From positions 372,001 to 436,000 of the forward strand of contig JAGFMI010000021.1 in NCBI GenBank assembly GCA_021030905.1: a stretch of DNA of 64,000 nucleotides, in the 5' to 3' direction. The position numbers and the translations under genes were made by a program. The stretch comes from Pyrenula massariospora. Its lineage: Eukaryota; Ascomycota; Eurotiomycetes; Pyrenulales; Pyrenulaceae. Position 1 is the first letter of the stretch; each line of letters opens with the position of its first letter. This document shows positions 34,811-44,001 of the stretch, piece after piece. A model generated the notes under the pieces. The model saw only the letters and a program-made list of their open reading frames with translations. It was not told the DNA's origin and searched no databases.

Positions 34811-34922
34811 TGGGTGACAGAAGTCGTGGCCCCCCTGCAGGCTCTTCAGGCCGATTATTAGCCGGTAGGAGGGCCACGATTTCTGTCACCCATTGGAAGG
34901 GCCGCCGGCTAAAATCCGGCGG
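34811..34922. mobile_element. Hairpin element B (putative MITE) with nested inverted repeats
   Basis: The arm TGGGTGACAGAAGTCGTGGC-CC at 34811-34832 is repeated inverted at 34871-34892 with 21 of 22 bases matching. Inside, GCCGATTATTAGCCGG (34850-34865) is shared exactly with element C. Just outside, CCGCCGG/CCGGCGG arms (34902-34922) form a second small hairpin whose spacer resembles the inverse of that motif. Nothing is encoded. Confidence 0.6.
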
Positions 34923-36291
34923 TTTTCACAGCAGCCTAAGCTTGACGCACAAAGGGAGGATTGGGCGATCTGCTTTCTCAGATGAGAACGGTAAATCTCA
35001 ATTCTACAAGCGCCGATACCAAGTGCCAAGAGATCGGCCTCTGCACGCCCCCTCAGCTTGCGCATAGAATTTTGATAAGTCCAGCAAGCTTCAAAGTTCA
35101 CCAAAATGACGCCAGTTAAGCTCACCCCTATGCTAGTTAGGTCAGATGGAGACCCTAATTATAGTCGTATAGCTGAAATGTCAGGGCTCAAAACTCTCGT
35201 CTTACAATCATCTGGGAAGTCCCCCGTACCGGCAACTTGATTTGGGCTGGTCAGATGATGATCAACCGTTAGTCACGTCCCGGGCGATAATATATGCAGA
35301 TAGAACATGTCCCTCAAATAAGGTCCAGAAAGCGTTACTGGAGGCATTACACTCAATCAAATTCCTTTTGTGGCGAGTAGCTGAATAGAAAGCTATCAGA
35401 TCGAGTGGCAAAGAGAGAAAGGCAGATTTGGAACCATGAAAATAACTGTTTCATTAGACGGACTGTACATACACTCGTAGAGCGAGCACCATGGCGCAAT
35501 GGTGCTACACAAATACGTCTCCTGCGCAAGGCCTTGTATGTACCGAGACCGTGGCCATCGCTGAAGATGTGTATGTCTGCTGAAAGATTCGCCCTTCCAC
35601 GTTCCCATTATATTGATCATATTTTAACCTTTCCCCAATGAACTTTACGCTTAATCCGCACCTACGTGCGTAAGCACGGATTGCGTTAGGATGTTCTGGG
35701 CGTTGTATTGGCGTTCCCCATGGAGCGGAGATTCTTGGCGGCATTGCGGTCAAGGTCGATAAACCCGTGAATGTGGAATAATATTTTCAAAAATTCTGGC
35801 AGATTGAATAAAATAGTTGAAACAATAACTTCTATAGTATGTATGGTCGCAAGAGAGTGGATCTTGGGAATGAAGCTGTCAGCCGGAGACTATCCAAGCC
35901 TGTCTGAATAATTGAAGGTTCGAGTTTGCTCCAATGGAGCCGGCTTCTGCTTATTGAGCAAAACCATGATGGCAGCGATTGGTATGAATGGCAATTTTGA
36001 GTTGAGATCATCAGCACCCGTTTTATGGGATGAGGTGCCTGCTTGCTCTCAATTACTCATTGACAGAACGAACCTTCACCGTTTCTCAGGAAGAGGAGCC
36101 AATCTCATAAAAGGCATTCCCCGATAACGAAGAGCCTGCATTCACTTATCTACGGTCAGGCAAGGCTGATAGTCGATTCACATCCGACACAAGTAGCATT
36201 GCTTTCTTTTCTAGCTTGCACATATTTCCACCACACAGTTTCACTCTTCGTCACTTGTTGCAATCGCTCTCTTCCATTACTACTCGGCAGC
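34923..36291. other. Intergenic, no gene seen
   Basis: About 1.4 kb upstream of the orphan gene at 36292. Short frames only. A GGTTCGA at 35919 is not part of a tRNA-like fold. Confidence 0.45.
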
Positions 36292-36908
36292 ATGGGTCCA
36301 AGAACTATCCATAATTCCAATGACCTCCTGGAAATCGTAAAGTCCGACTGGAATGGTGTTGTCTCAATCCCACATGCTAAGAAGCTTGTATACATCGACA
36401 GCAGGGACAGCTCTCAAGAAGAAGTTGATCGCTATGCTAACGTGCTTCGCGAAGGCAAGGTCGGGTTTTGGATTCACCGCACAAACAGTACTCCAATGAC
36501 CTTCGCTGAGAGCCGACCCGATCTGCCTTCTTCAGTGCCCAAGATCAAGGCTAGCAATGCGGTAACAGATCTAGGTATGTCGAGGTCTATAAAATGAGAT
36601 CTACTTAGGCTGCTAATATCTTCGCAGAAGATGGTTTTGTATTCGAAGAAGAAATATCTTTCATCCTCATTGTTCAAGGTCAGACCGGAGACAATCGCTG
36701 GAAGATGATCCTTGAACCGACTCTGGAAGATGTGGGCTCCACCATGCTACACGAAACACTGAACGGTCACTCCATCGTCTTCACAGCAGCAATGTTCACG
36801 TTGGATGTGCCAAAGCTATCAGAATCAAAGTATACTTACATCGGTGTTGATCGTCCAGATGATATCGGTTGTGATTATGAAGCCGATATCCTCATGCTCT
36901 GGTGCTAG
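36292..36908 (+). CDS. Two-exon protein of unknown function
   Basis: Exons 36292-36574 and 36628-36908 are joined by a 53-nt phase-1 intron (GTATGT, GCTAAT branch, GCAG) and give 187 residues. The start MGPRTIHNSND follows an upstream stretch without coding character. The sequence is acidic and soluble. It begins with a short 'separate, bind, modify'-like strand-helix pattern (LLEIVKSDWNGVVSIPHAKK, VYIDSRDSSQEEVDRY). The second exon has strands such as ISFILIVQGQTGDNRWKM, FTAAMFTLDVPKL and KYTYIGVDRPDD, and ends DILMLWC. I do not recognise a family. Clean splicing and uniform coding character suggest a real gene. Confidence 0.6.
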
Positions 36909-36958
36909 GAAGGTAATATGGGTACGTGTTAGGTCTATGAAGATGCAGTCGACTCACA
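36909..36958. other. Short 3' flank
   Basis: 3' flank of the orphan gene, with nothing distinct. Confidence 0.3.
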
Positions 36959-37389
36959 TCAAACAGCATCTTTGCAGACGAGATGGTAGCTGACGATTTC
37001 TAGGTCTCTGCAGCGCATAGCTCCAAAGGTACTCATGTGGCATAAGTCTTCGAGAATATTTCGGATTTGTCGTTCATAGTGGTCGTCTTTGATGAGGACT
37101 TCCACGTCAAGGTTAGATACAGCGAGCCCAACAAATGCGAGGAGATCTCGTAATATGCGGCGCCCCAGCAAGGAAGGCAATTCTCATTAAGTGTGCAGAA
37201 CTGGCGGTGACTGAAACTTGCATTACTATCCAGTAATCCTAGGGACTCAGGAAGAGTTGATATGGCCCATTGCTCAATTGTATTCTTACATTCCTTATAA
37301 TGAATCAAACTATCCAGCCTCCGGGTTTCCCTTACTGTTTGTAGTTTCCTCTTAATTGATGCGACTACCATGCGCACCACAAAGATCAC
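36959..37389 (-). pseudogene. Possible degenerate gene fragment
   Basis: Two overlapping minus-strand frames read as protein-like sequence. One contains SLIHYKECKNTIEQWAI and FSHRQFCTLNENC. The other contains GRRILRDLLAFVGLAVSNLD and NILEDLCHMSTFGAMRCRDL. A frameshift near 37170-37200 would join them. The family is not recognised. It may be the remains of a two-part gene, or chance. Confidence 0.3.
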
Positions 37390-39659
37390 TGCTCCGTCGG
37401 AATTCCAGAAATTCAGGATTCACTCGATTAACGCCAATGTTCCCCATACCTCAGTCATCGATCACTTTATTTGACCAATAGCATCCAAACTGATATCGAA
37501 CATCCTCAGAAGGTCCACTCGTTTGACTGAATCCCAGTTTTGCTAAAGTAGAATGGATATCTCAAGTCCTTTTTCCACGACACTTGCTATCAGCGCAATC
37601 ACACATTCTTTACCCCAAATATAGAAAATGTTGACAGCTGCTAAAAGGACCGTGTCGGTCGCTACTTATAAGCAATGAGGACTTCTTTCTGCCTCTTCTC
37701 AAGATGGAGTGTGTCAAATCCACTTCGCAGACCTTCCATTTCCAATTTCACCGCTGCGCTAGTCGGTCAACGACGGGTAGCAAAGGTAGTGTGAGCGCCA
37801 TATTCTCCGAACTTACCACTCACCTAGGTAGGTGAAGGTGTGAGCATGAAATTGGCTTCAGGATCTTACAATGTGAACCTCCTGCTCTCCTGTTCCACTT
37901 GCCTAATCACGTTAAGACTTCCCTTCCCCAGCCTATCTTTAAGGACATGCGCGAAGCCGAGTCCCGTAAGCTGGATATCGTTTTCGAAAGTTCATGCTGC
38001 ATACAGTACTGACAGACCTACGATCAATTTTCCAGATTGAAGGTGCCCTGGCTAGCCTTCTCTCCACACCCAGCACATGACTTGAGGTAGACATCATTGC
38101 GTCGGCTCCTGACAACCTACCTAGTTCACGTGAACCCAAGTCAAGCAGCGTTGCTGTTTCGGGTGCCGACAGTCGTGGTTTCCCAATGGACCAGATATCA
38201 ATTCGACCAATGAGGAAGGTTCTATTTTCTTATTACTAGTTACACGTCTTGTTTTGTCATCGACCCTAACTTGTCGAGCCCTCAATCATGTCATCAGCAG
38301 AGTGCGTTCAGCTCACGAGCCGCCGATGTCCTGATTCAGAAGAGAAGGCTGCCCCTCATGAACTTCCAACGAGGGTGAGATATTCCATCGGGCGTGAGCC
38401 CTGCTGATCATTATCTCGGTTTGATCAAACATCAGTCTTCCACACGCTCTTCTCCGCACGTAAGCGAACAAGACCAGCAATACCGGATGCCGAACACCGA
38501 ACGGTGTGCTCCATAAGACCTGACAAATCACTTCACTGTGAACTCCATTTTCGCTTCGCGAAAGAAGACTCTTCAAGACTTGGCGTGCAAGAACATCGAC
38601 GCTATGATGCCTGAAGCTGTTATAGCGCCATTGCGTGAAAAAGTACGCCAGAAAGACCTCCAAAGGTTACAACTGTGGCCATGGGACCACTAAAAGGGCA
38701 TCTAAGTCGTGAACAGCTATGATTAGCTCCACTATGTTGTAAACCTCTGTTTGCACGACCACGCGCCAAAATCATTTCTCAAGCTTGCCGCTCCCATCTT
38801 CTAGCGCACTACCCGCCTGCACATTCAAGAGCCCCATTCCGGCCTCCCTACAAGCCATCCTGGTGTAGATGTCGGCAACTGCCTTGACGCACTCCGCGTT
38901 ACTCTGACCGCCTTAACTGGAATAAGAGCATGTCCATTTCTATCTCTGGCAATGGGCATGAGAGGAAGTGTCGGGACTGGCTGGAGATGAGGGGATGGGT
39001 CTTGGCGAAATTGGCATGTTATACACTGTTGAAAGACAAGACTCTGCCGTTAGAGGAGCACTCCTTGCCTTACGGAATAGGGATAGGAAAGGAATGGTGC
39101 AGCCACGCGTGGGTCGAACGAAGGCGGACCCAGGGCATATAATCCAGACCAAGCAGATAGAAGGCGGTGCTTGTAGCCATAAGTGACTTGCTTCATTGAT
39201 GATGCGAATGCTGATTCCAACTTTTCTCGAACAATTGCCTGTCTACAAAAATTTGCCCAGGGCCGGAATTACCTGCCCTTCTTGGACGAGTCAACGCACG
39301 GACCAACTCTGTCGCGTCTCACGCGATCAAATTCATGTTTTCATCAACGGCATCTTTTCGACTTCAAAGCTCAAGATTTGCAAGCACTTGCTATAATTCA
39401 TCTGTGAGTCCTGCTGGCTTTGCCGATGCTCCTCTCCAGGCAATTATCTGCAAGGTCTTGCTGGAAACCATCTATAGGTCTTGGATGTTTTGCCGATGCC
39501 CTGCTCAAGGCAACAACCAACAGACTGCTGTAAGCAACATTTCTCGAGGTTGCTATATATCTTGGTGTCCATCGATATCATGATCATGTCCTGATAAGTA
39601 TTCCCGCTCCTTTCCATTCTCGCACCGATTTGAAATAAGAGTTCAAAGCCCATTCAAAG
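37390..39659. other. Gene-poor interval
   Basis: About 2.3 kb without a supportable gene. A 116-codon minus-strand frame at 38313-38663 contains a stretch (VFLAYFFTQWRYNSFRHHSV) faintly like the region after a NACHT P-loop, but without Walker motifs. Two short similar segments (TTTGCCGATGCYC then AGGCAA) occur about 68 nt apart near 39420 and 39490. Confidence 0.35.
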
Positions 39660-41471
39660 TCATTCCCTCTTATCCTCAAAAGCCCGCCTCATCACTTTCT
39701 CCTCTCTACCAAACCCCGTTTCCTTTTCTTTTCCCTTTTCCTTTCCCCCTCTCCTCCCAGTAGAAATCTTTCTTATCTTCTCTGTTATCCGCTCCACACC
39801 AGACTTTGCTCGTCGCCTACCTCCATCCCCAACCATGATTTCTCCAGTAGCAGCCCCAAGTCCAAAAACAGCGCAACCGAGCGACAGGGCTCTCTCTCTG
39901 TCCGGTTCCCCGGGTACTTTCTCCGTAACATCTTTTGGCCCTAGTACGGACATTTTCTCTTCCAATCCCAGCACCTTCGCCCTTCTGTCGATGACCATCG
40001 CACACAGATCGCGATTGATATCCGCATCACCTTTCAGGACACCAACTTCCAACCCAGGATGTCTCCACTCAATAATGGTATGATCATTCATCGTGTCGCT
40101 CACCCTCGAAAATGCCCCACGCGCGTGAATGATCTCCGACCCCTCGCGGAGGAGTGCCTCGCCCCATCCAAACCATGCACAGATCAAGGCAGGGGCCTTG
40201 TCTGCGCTCTGTTTGAAATGGCTTGCGGCAGCAATGAGATCAGGGCCCAAAGGCTTAGGTAGGTGCAGATAGAGAACGCCAATATTGTAGTGGACTATAG
40301 CGCAGTTTGCAGCGGTCTGGCACAGATCGAGACAGACCTTGAACTGTGCGATCGCTACCGAATGATTGTTGACCGAGTCAAGAGTGCTGAAGTCGGCCCT
40401 AGCAATTGCAAACAGGGCAAGAGCATTCTGATATGCACTCACGAACTTTTCATATCGGGTTGTGTCATAATAGGTTGGATGCCTTTGCAACGTTGGGGTT
40501 GGCGTGGGAGGGGGACCAGTTCCAAGTATGTCGTCAAAGCTGGTCGGAGAATGTGATGTTTCGAATTTGTTGGACAAGTCAGTGGGCGTTTGGGTTGGAA
40601 ATTTGGGATAACCGCCCTCATTGACGCCGCCCAAAACCCGTGGAGAGTAATGATCGCCTGTGGTGTTCTGGCGGGACCTCACTGGGGTCTTCGGGCCGGC
40701 AATGGTCGTTGTGGAGTGCTTCTGGTACATATGAGCGGCGCAGTTATGCTCTGTGGTAGATGGAAGAGTAGGAAATGGCTGCAACTGAGGACTTCGAGGG
40801 GAGGACAATTCACGTGCTGCCTCATTGAGGAGGTCAGCAAGGTCAACATTCTCGTCAAGAATCTTCAAACCAGAAGGAGTACCGGCGGTCTCAAGTGACC
40901 CATATCGCTGCGGTAGTTGGGGTCTACGGCGAACAGGCAAGGGTGGCTTTTTAGGAGAGTCCTGAGTATTAGATGCGCTACTTGGGGGTTTTTTGTTGAC
41001 ATTTTGATTTTGTGACGCATGATGTTCCTCTATCTCTGATTTCCGTTCCACGACCGGTGCGAGAAGGTGTCGATGTGGAGGAAAGCTTCGGAGCCCTTCA
41101 GGACGCTCCTCTGGTGGAACCCGGATCCAGTGAGTGGCAAAATGGCATTGTCTACCGCGACCTGTCACAGTTTGTTGGGACGGCATGAACGTATGACCGG
41201 TTGATTGCTCGTCTGTCAGTTCTGGGTAATCTTCTGAGCGAGATTGTGCAGGTTCGCCCCGTTCGCTTGATCTAGGTGCTCTACCAGCCATACTGACGAT
41301 CTTGATGCAGCTCTTTGATTGGCCTAGAACGTTGGCCAGGATAGGTACGGTAGGGAACGGTTGCCATCGGCTGGTCGACGACGAGCTGATTCCCATCGAG
41401 GAGATCATTGTCTGAACTGGTGAGTGGAGATCTGAGATTTCTCGAATGGGAACACCGGGCTCACCGAGCAT
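39660..41471 (-). CDS. Low-complexity protein with C-terminal TPR-like region
   Basis: A single open frame whose first true ATG is at 41471 (MLGEPGVPIREISD) gives 603 residues. MAGRAPRSSERGE at 41291 is an alternative start. The first 330 residues are disordered and proline/serine-rich (PKKPPLPVRRRPQLPQ, GTGPPPTPTPTLQ). After YYDTTRYEKFVSAYQNALAL come helices fitting tetratricopeptide-like repeats: AIAQFKVCLDLCQTAAN, VHYNIGVLYLHLP, AASHFKQSADKAPALICAWF, EALLREGSEIIHARGAF. The arrangement faintly recalls p67phox/NoxR-type TPRs, but I cannot assert that. The end is very basic (TGRRGGKEKGKEKETG). A scaffold role is plausible. Intact as read, though the 5' end may contain an unrecognised intron, because another ATG (41535) in a different frame precedes it closely. 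Confidence 0.65.
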   Translation of the reverse strand: MLGEPGVPIREISDLHSPVQTMISSMGISSSSTSRWQPFPTVPILANVLGQSKSCIKIVSMAGRAPRSSERGEPAQSRSEDYPELTDEQSTGHTFMPSQQTVTGRGRQCHFATHWIRVPPEERPEGLRSFPPHRHLLAPVVERKSEIEEHHASQNQNVNKKPPSSASNTQDSPKKPPLPVRRRPQLPQRYGSLETAGTPSGLKILDENVDLADLLNEAARELSSPRSPQLQPFPTLPSTTEHNCAAHMYQKHSTTTIAGPKTPVRSRQNTTGDHYSPRVLGGVNEGGYPKFPTQTPTDLSNKFETSHSPTSFDDILGTGPPPTPTPTLQRHPTYYDTTRYEKFVSAYQNALALFAIARADFSTLDSVNNHSVAIAQFKVCLDLCQTAANCAIVHYNIGVLYLHLPKPLGPDLIAAASHFKQSADKAPALICAWFGWGEALLREGSEIIHARGAFSRVSDTMNDHTIIEWRHPGLEVGVLKGDADINRDLCAMVIDRRAKVLGLEEKMSVLGPKDVTEKVPGEPDRERALSLGCAVFGLGAATGEIMVGDGGRRRAKSGVERITEKIRKISTGRRGGKEKGKEKETGFGREEKVMRRAFEDKRE

Positions 41472-41477
41472 TCGCAA

Positions 41478-42719
41478 GTATTCACTGCTCGCCGGAGGGG
41501 GCGGTGCTACGTGTTACCATATCCTCGGGCTCCATCGCGAATATTTTTCGTACATTCGTTTCATGTTTTCGTCTTGACCTCCGCTGGTTTGCTCTTTCTC
41601 TCTTTATATATCTTTCAATGTAGGTGTGATCTGGCCAATGTCCCGAAGGAGGCTGGTAGGAGACTTTCAGATCACCAACATTGCCATTCGGCTTTGCGAG
41701 TGAATCTTGCTCCTCTCAGAGCTCCGGAATCCCGCGACATCTGGACGGCAAGTCGGAGAAAAACAGCCGAAAGTGAGGATTGAAGGAAAGAGCATCGAGA
41801 CAGAATGAGATGTGATGGTATGCGAGGCCATTTGTGACCTGGAGCCCCAACCATCAGCTTCAACTTCTGGATAACAATAACAATACAGAGGATAGGTGGA
41901 CCTTTCTTTTACACATTAAGGATTCAACGATCCATGAATTCGAGGCCAAGAGAAAGCCGCATTCGTTTGGCGAGATATCAGTGCATAGGCTTCCATTCAC
42001 TGACCCTTCCTAATCGCCCTTAAGCTATCTCACTATCATCGTCATCCGTCCCCTCAACAGTAAGTTTCACACCACTGGGGAATGGCAAGAGTCAAAAATG
42101 TCTACCCTCAACAACGTTGAAGAATCGTCCACCCTTTCGTTACAAACCACTCTTGAAAGGTGGTCATAACAACTAAAACACCTCCAACTACTGCTACGTG
42201 AGTTTATAAGTATACTCTTCCTGAGCAAGCTTCATCGTTCTCCATCAGACATCCTGCAATCAAAACCAGTTTTGAATCTCACTTATCCGTTATACTGTCA
42301 TACTGCGAAAACGGCGCTAGGCATTTCCGAAATGCCCTCACGTGACCGCAAAGCTCGCCGAGCTGGCGGAGCTTGTTGAGCTGATGGAGCGCGTTTGTAG
42401 CCTCTCCTCCCACACCACCACCGCCACGACCACTGCCACACCAAGAACAACAGATTTCGCCAACGCGGGCACGAGCTCCGGATACCACGTAATACAGCAC
42501 AAGCAAGAAAACCCTGAAACTCTGACCCTGCTCTCAACCCTACGTCGTTCAGCCTCTTTCCAGCGGCCTGTGTACCTCCTGTCCCCTCCTAACGCTTACG
42601 CGTATACTTATACCCACCCCTTACTTCATTCCTTACCCCCAACCCCCTCCTCCCTCTTTCTACCTATTCCCCTACCCCCTCACTTCCACGCCCACCGGGC
42701 CTATGTATTCCGAAACCCC
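41478..42719. other. Intergenic; contains a short palindrome next to TCACGTGA-like sequence
   Basis: No gene is supported. GGCATTT-CCG-AAATGCC at 42320-42336 is a perfect 7-bp hairpin followed at once by CTCACGTGAC. From 42342 a plus-strand frame of 218 codons is open, but it is proline-rich by composition only and runs through the palindrome cluster. Confidence 0.4.
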
Positions 42720-42960
42720 CCGAAATCCCCCGTGGAGCTTTCCTCCCCCTTCCCTCCCTTACACAAGGCGCCACTTCACATCGAGGCATACCCAAAGCCC
42801 CCACGGGAGTCTAGTCTCACCGGGCGAAAAAGGCCCGCGGGACTTTCCCCTCCCTCCCCTAGACCCAGACTAGCGCGCCGCGGCACCTTCCTTCCCTCGG
42901 GGACGGATCTAAAAGTCCCCATGGGAACTTTGATTTCCCCCGTCCGACGGGGGAAATCAT
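42720..42960. repeat. Cluster of GC-rich near-palindromes
   Basis: Within 240 nt there are several palindrome-like units: AAATCCCCCGTGGAGCTTT (42723), AAAGCCCCCACGGGAGTC (42794), AAAGGCCCGCGGGACTTT (42829-42846), AAAGTCCCCATGGGAACTTT (42912-42931), and a perfect 13-bp hairpin TGATTTCCCCCGT-CCG-ACGGGGGAAATCA (42931-42959). They share an A/T-flanked C-run then G-run layout. No coding function is evident. Confidence 0.55.
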
Positions 42961-44001
42961 GTAAGGAAGGCACGAGGTTGCAACGCCACCTTAGGTAAGG
43001 GGTGGATACATGCCCAAAGAGTTTCACAGCCACATGTCAAGAACGTCATCGATACCTTCATACCCATAAACCTCTATCCGTCTGCTTACCATTCTGTGCG
43101 CGATGGTGTGCGCACCTTGACTAATGATGCTAACCTCATACTCACAACCCCACAATAAACTTTCCCAGTAAATCTCAAATCCCAAACCTCAAACCTGAAA
43201 GCCCAACTCATCCGCCCGCCGTAGGACAATAACCACTCCGCTCCGTGAGGCAAGGTGAGGGACACGGGAGGACCGCGGCCTGGGATGCCCATCCCATCCC
43301 ATCCTCACATAAGAATTAGATTAGTAGTAACATACCGCTCAAACACCGCCGTAACCATGCCGATGCTCCCCCTCAAAACGTGCAGCCAAACAAACCAGAG
43401 ACACCCCAACATAGAGGGTAAGGTAACAGAGAGCTATCCATACCTAGAAACGCGCCTACACACACAGAATCATGCACAGGATCGAGTACGCCATCGATTG
43501 CCAGCTACAGAGCTGGTTGCGAGCTCTTGGGTGTGTATCTCGCTCTATATGATGCTGCCGGCTCCGCAGTCACGTGAGGCCATTTTCTGGAAAATGGCCG
43601 CACGTGACGAGCCGTATGGCAGTATGCACGGGGCGGACAGGGAATTCTGACAAGAACCGTTCGAACTTGGATAGCTGTTGACACGAGACGCCGGGTTTGT
43701 GACGGAGGGGTACGTTGTAGATACATGCATGTTCATGACGAGATTTCGTATGCTTCATCAGAACTGCGAAGGGATGATACATTCTGATAATAGGGTTGAA
43801 TATGACATGTCAAGCAGCGATCGCTGCACGGGACGCTATGCCTCTGAGATCATTTCAGAACATAACAAGCAAAGGTCTGTCAGCCAGCCAGCCAGCCAGC
43901 TCGAGTCTCAAACGCCCTAAAATGCGACGCACATAATACTACATACCATTCCCCCCCCCCCTCAACGCCATACGCCACGCCTCATTCCCCATCCACCACC
44001 C
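42961..44001. other. Intergenic with simple repeats and a CACGTG-ended hairpin
   Basis: TCACGTGAGGCCATTTTC (43570-43587) is repeated inverted at 43590-43607 with 17 of 18 matches and a 2-nt loop. A (CAGC)5 tract lies at 43881-43900 and an 11-base C tract at 43951-43961. No gene is seen. Confidence 0.55.

Noticed and set aside
34344-34889. 181-codon open frame on the minus strand
   Set aside because: It begins inside hairpin element B, has an erratic Cys/Pro/Leu composition and no recognisable domain or splice context.
35919-35935. GGTTCGA sequence considered as a tRNA B box (also at 24641)
   Set aside because: No A box at the right distance and no cloverleaf can be drawn around either site.
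38313-38663. Possible NACHT fragment (VFLAYFFTQWRYNSFRHHSV)
   Set aside because: Neither Walker A nor Walker B is present; the likeness is one short stretch only.
42342-42998. 218-codon plus-strand open frame
   Set aside because: Its openness comes from C-rich low-complexity sequence, and it runs straight through the palindrome cluster.
43881-43961. (CAGC)5 and C11 tracts
   Set aside because: Ordinary simple repeats with no further structure; recorded only in the interval description.
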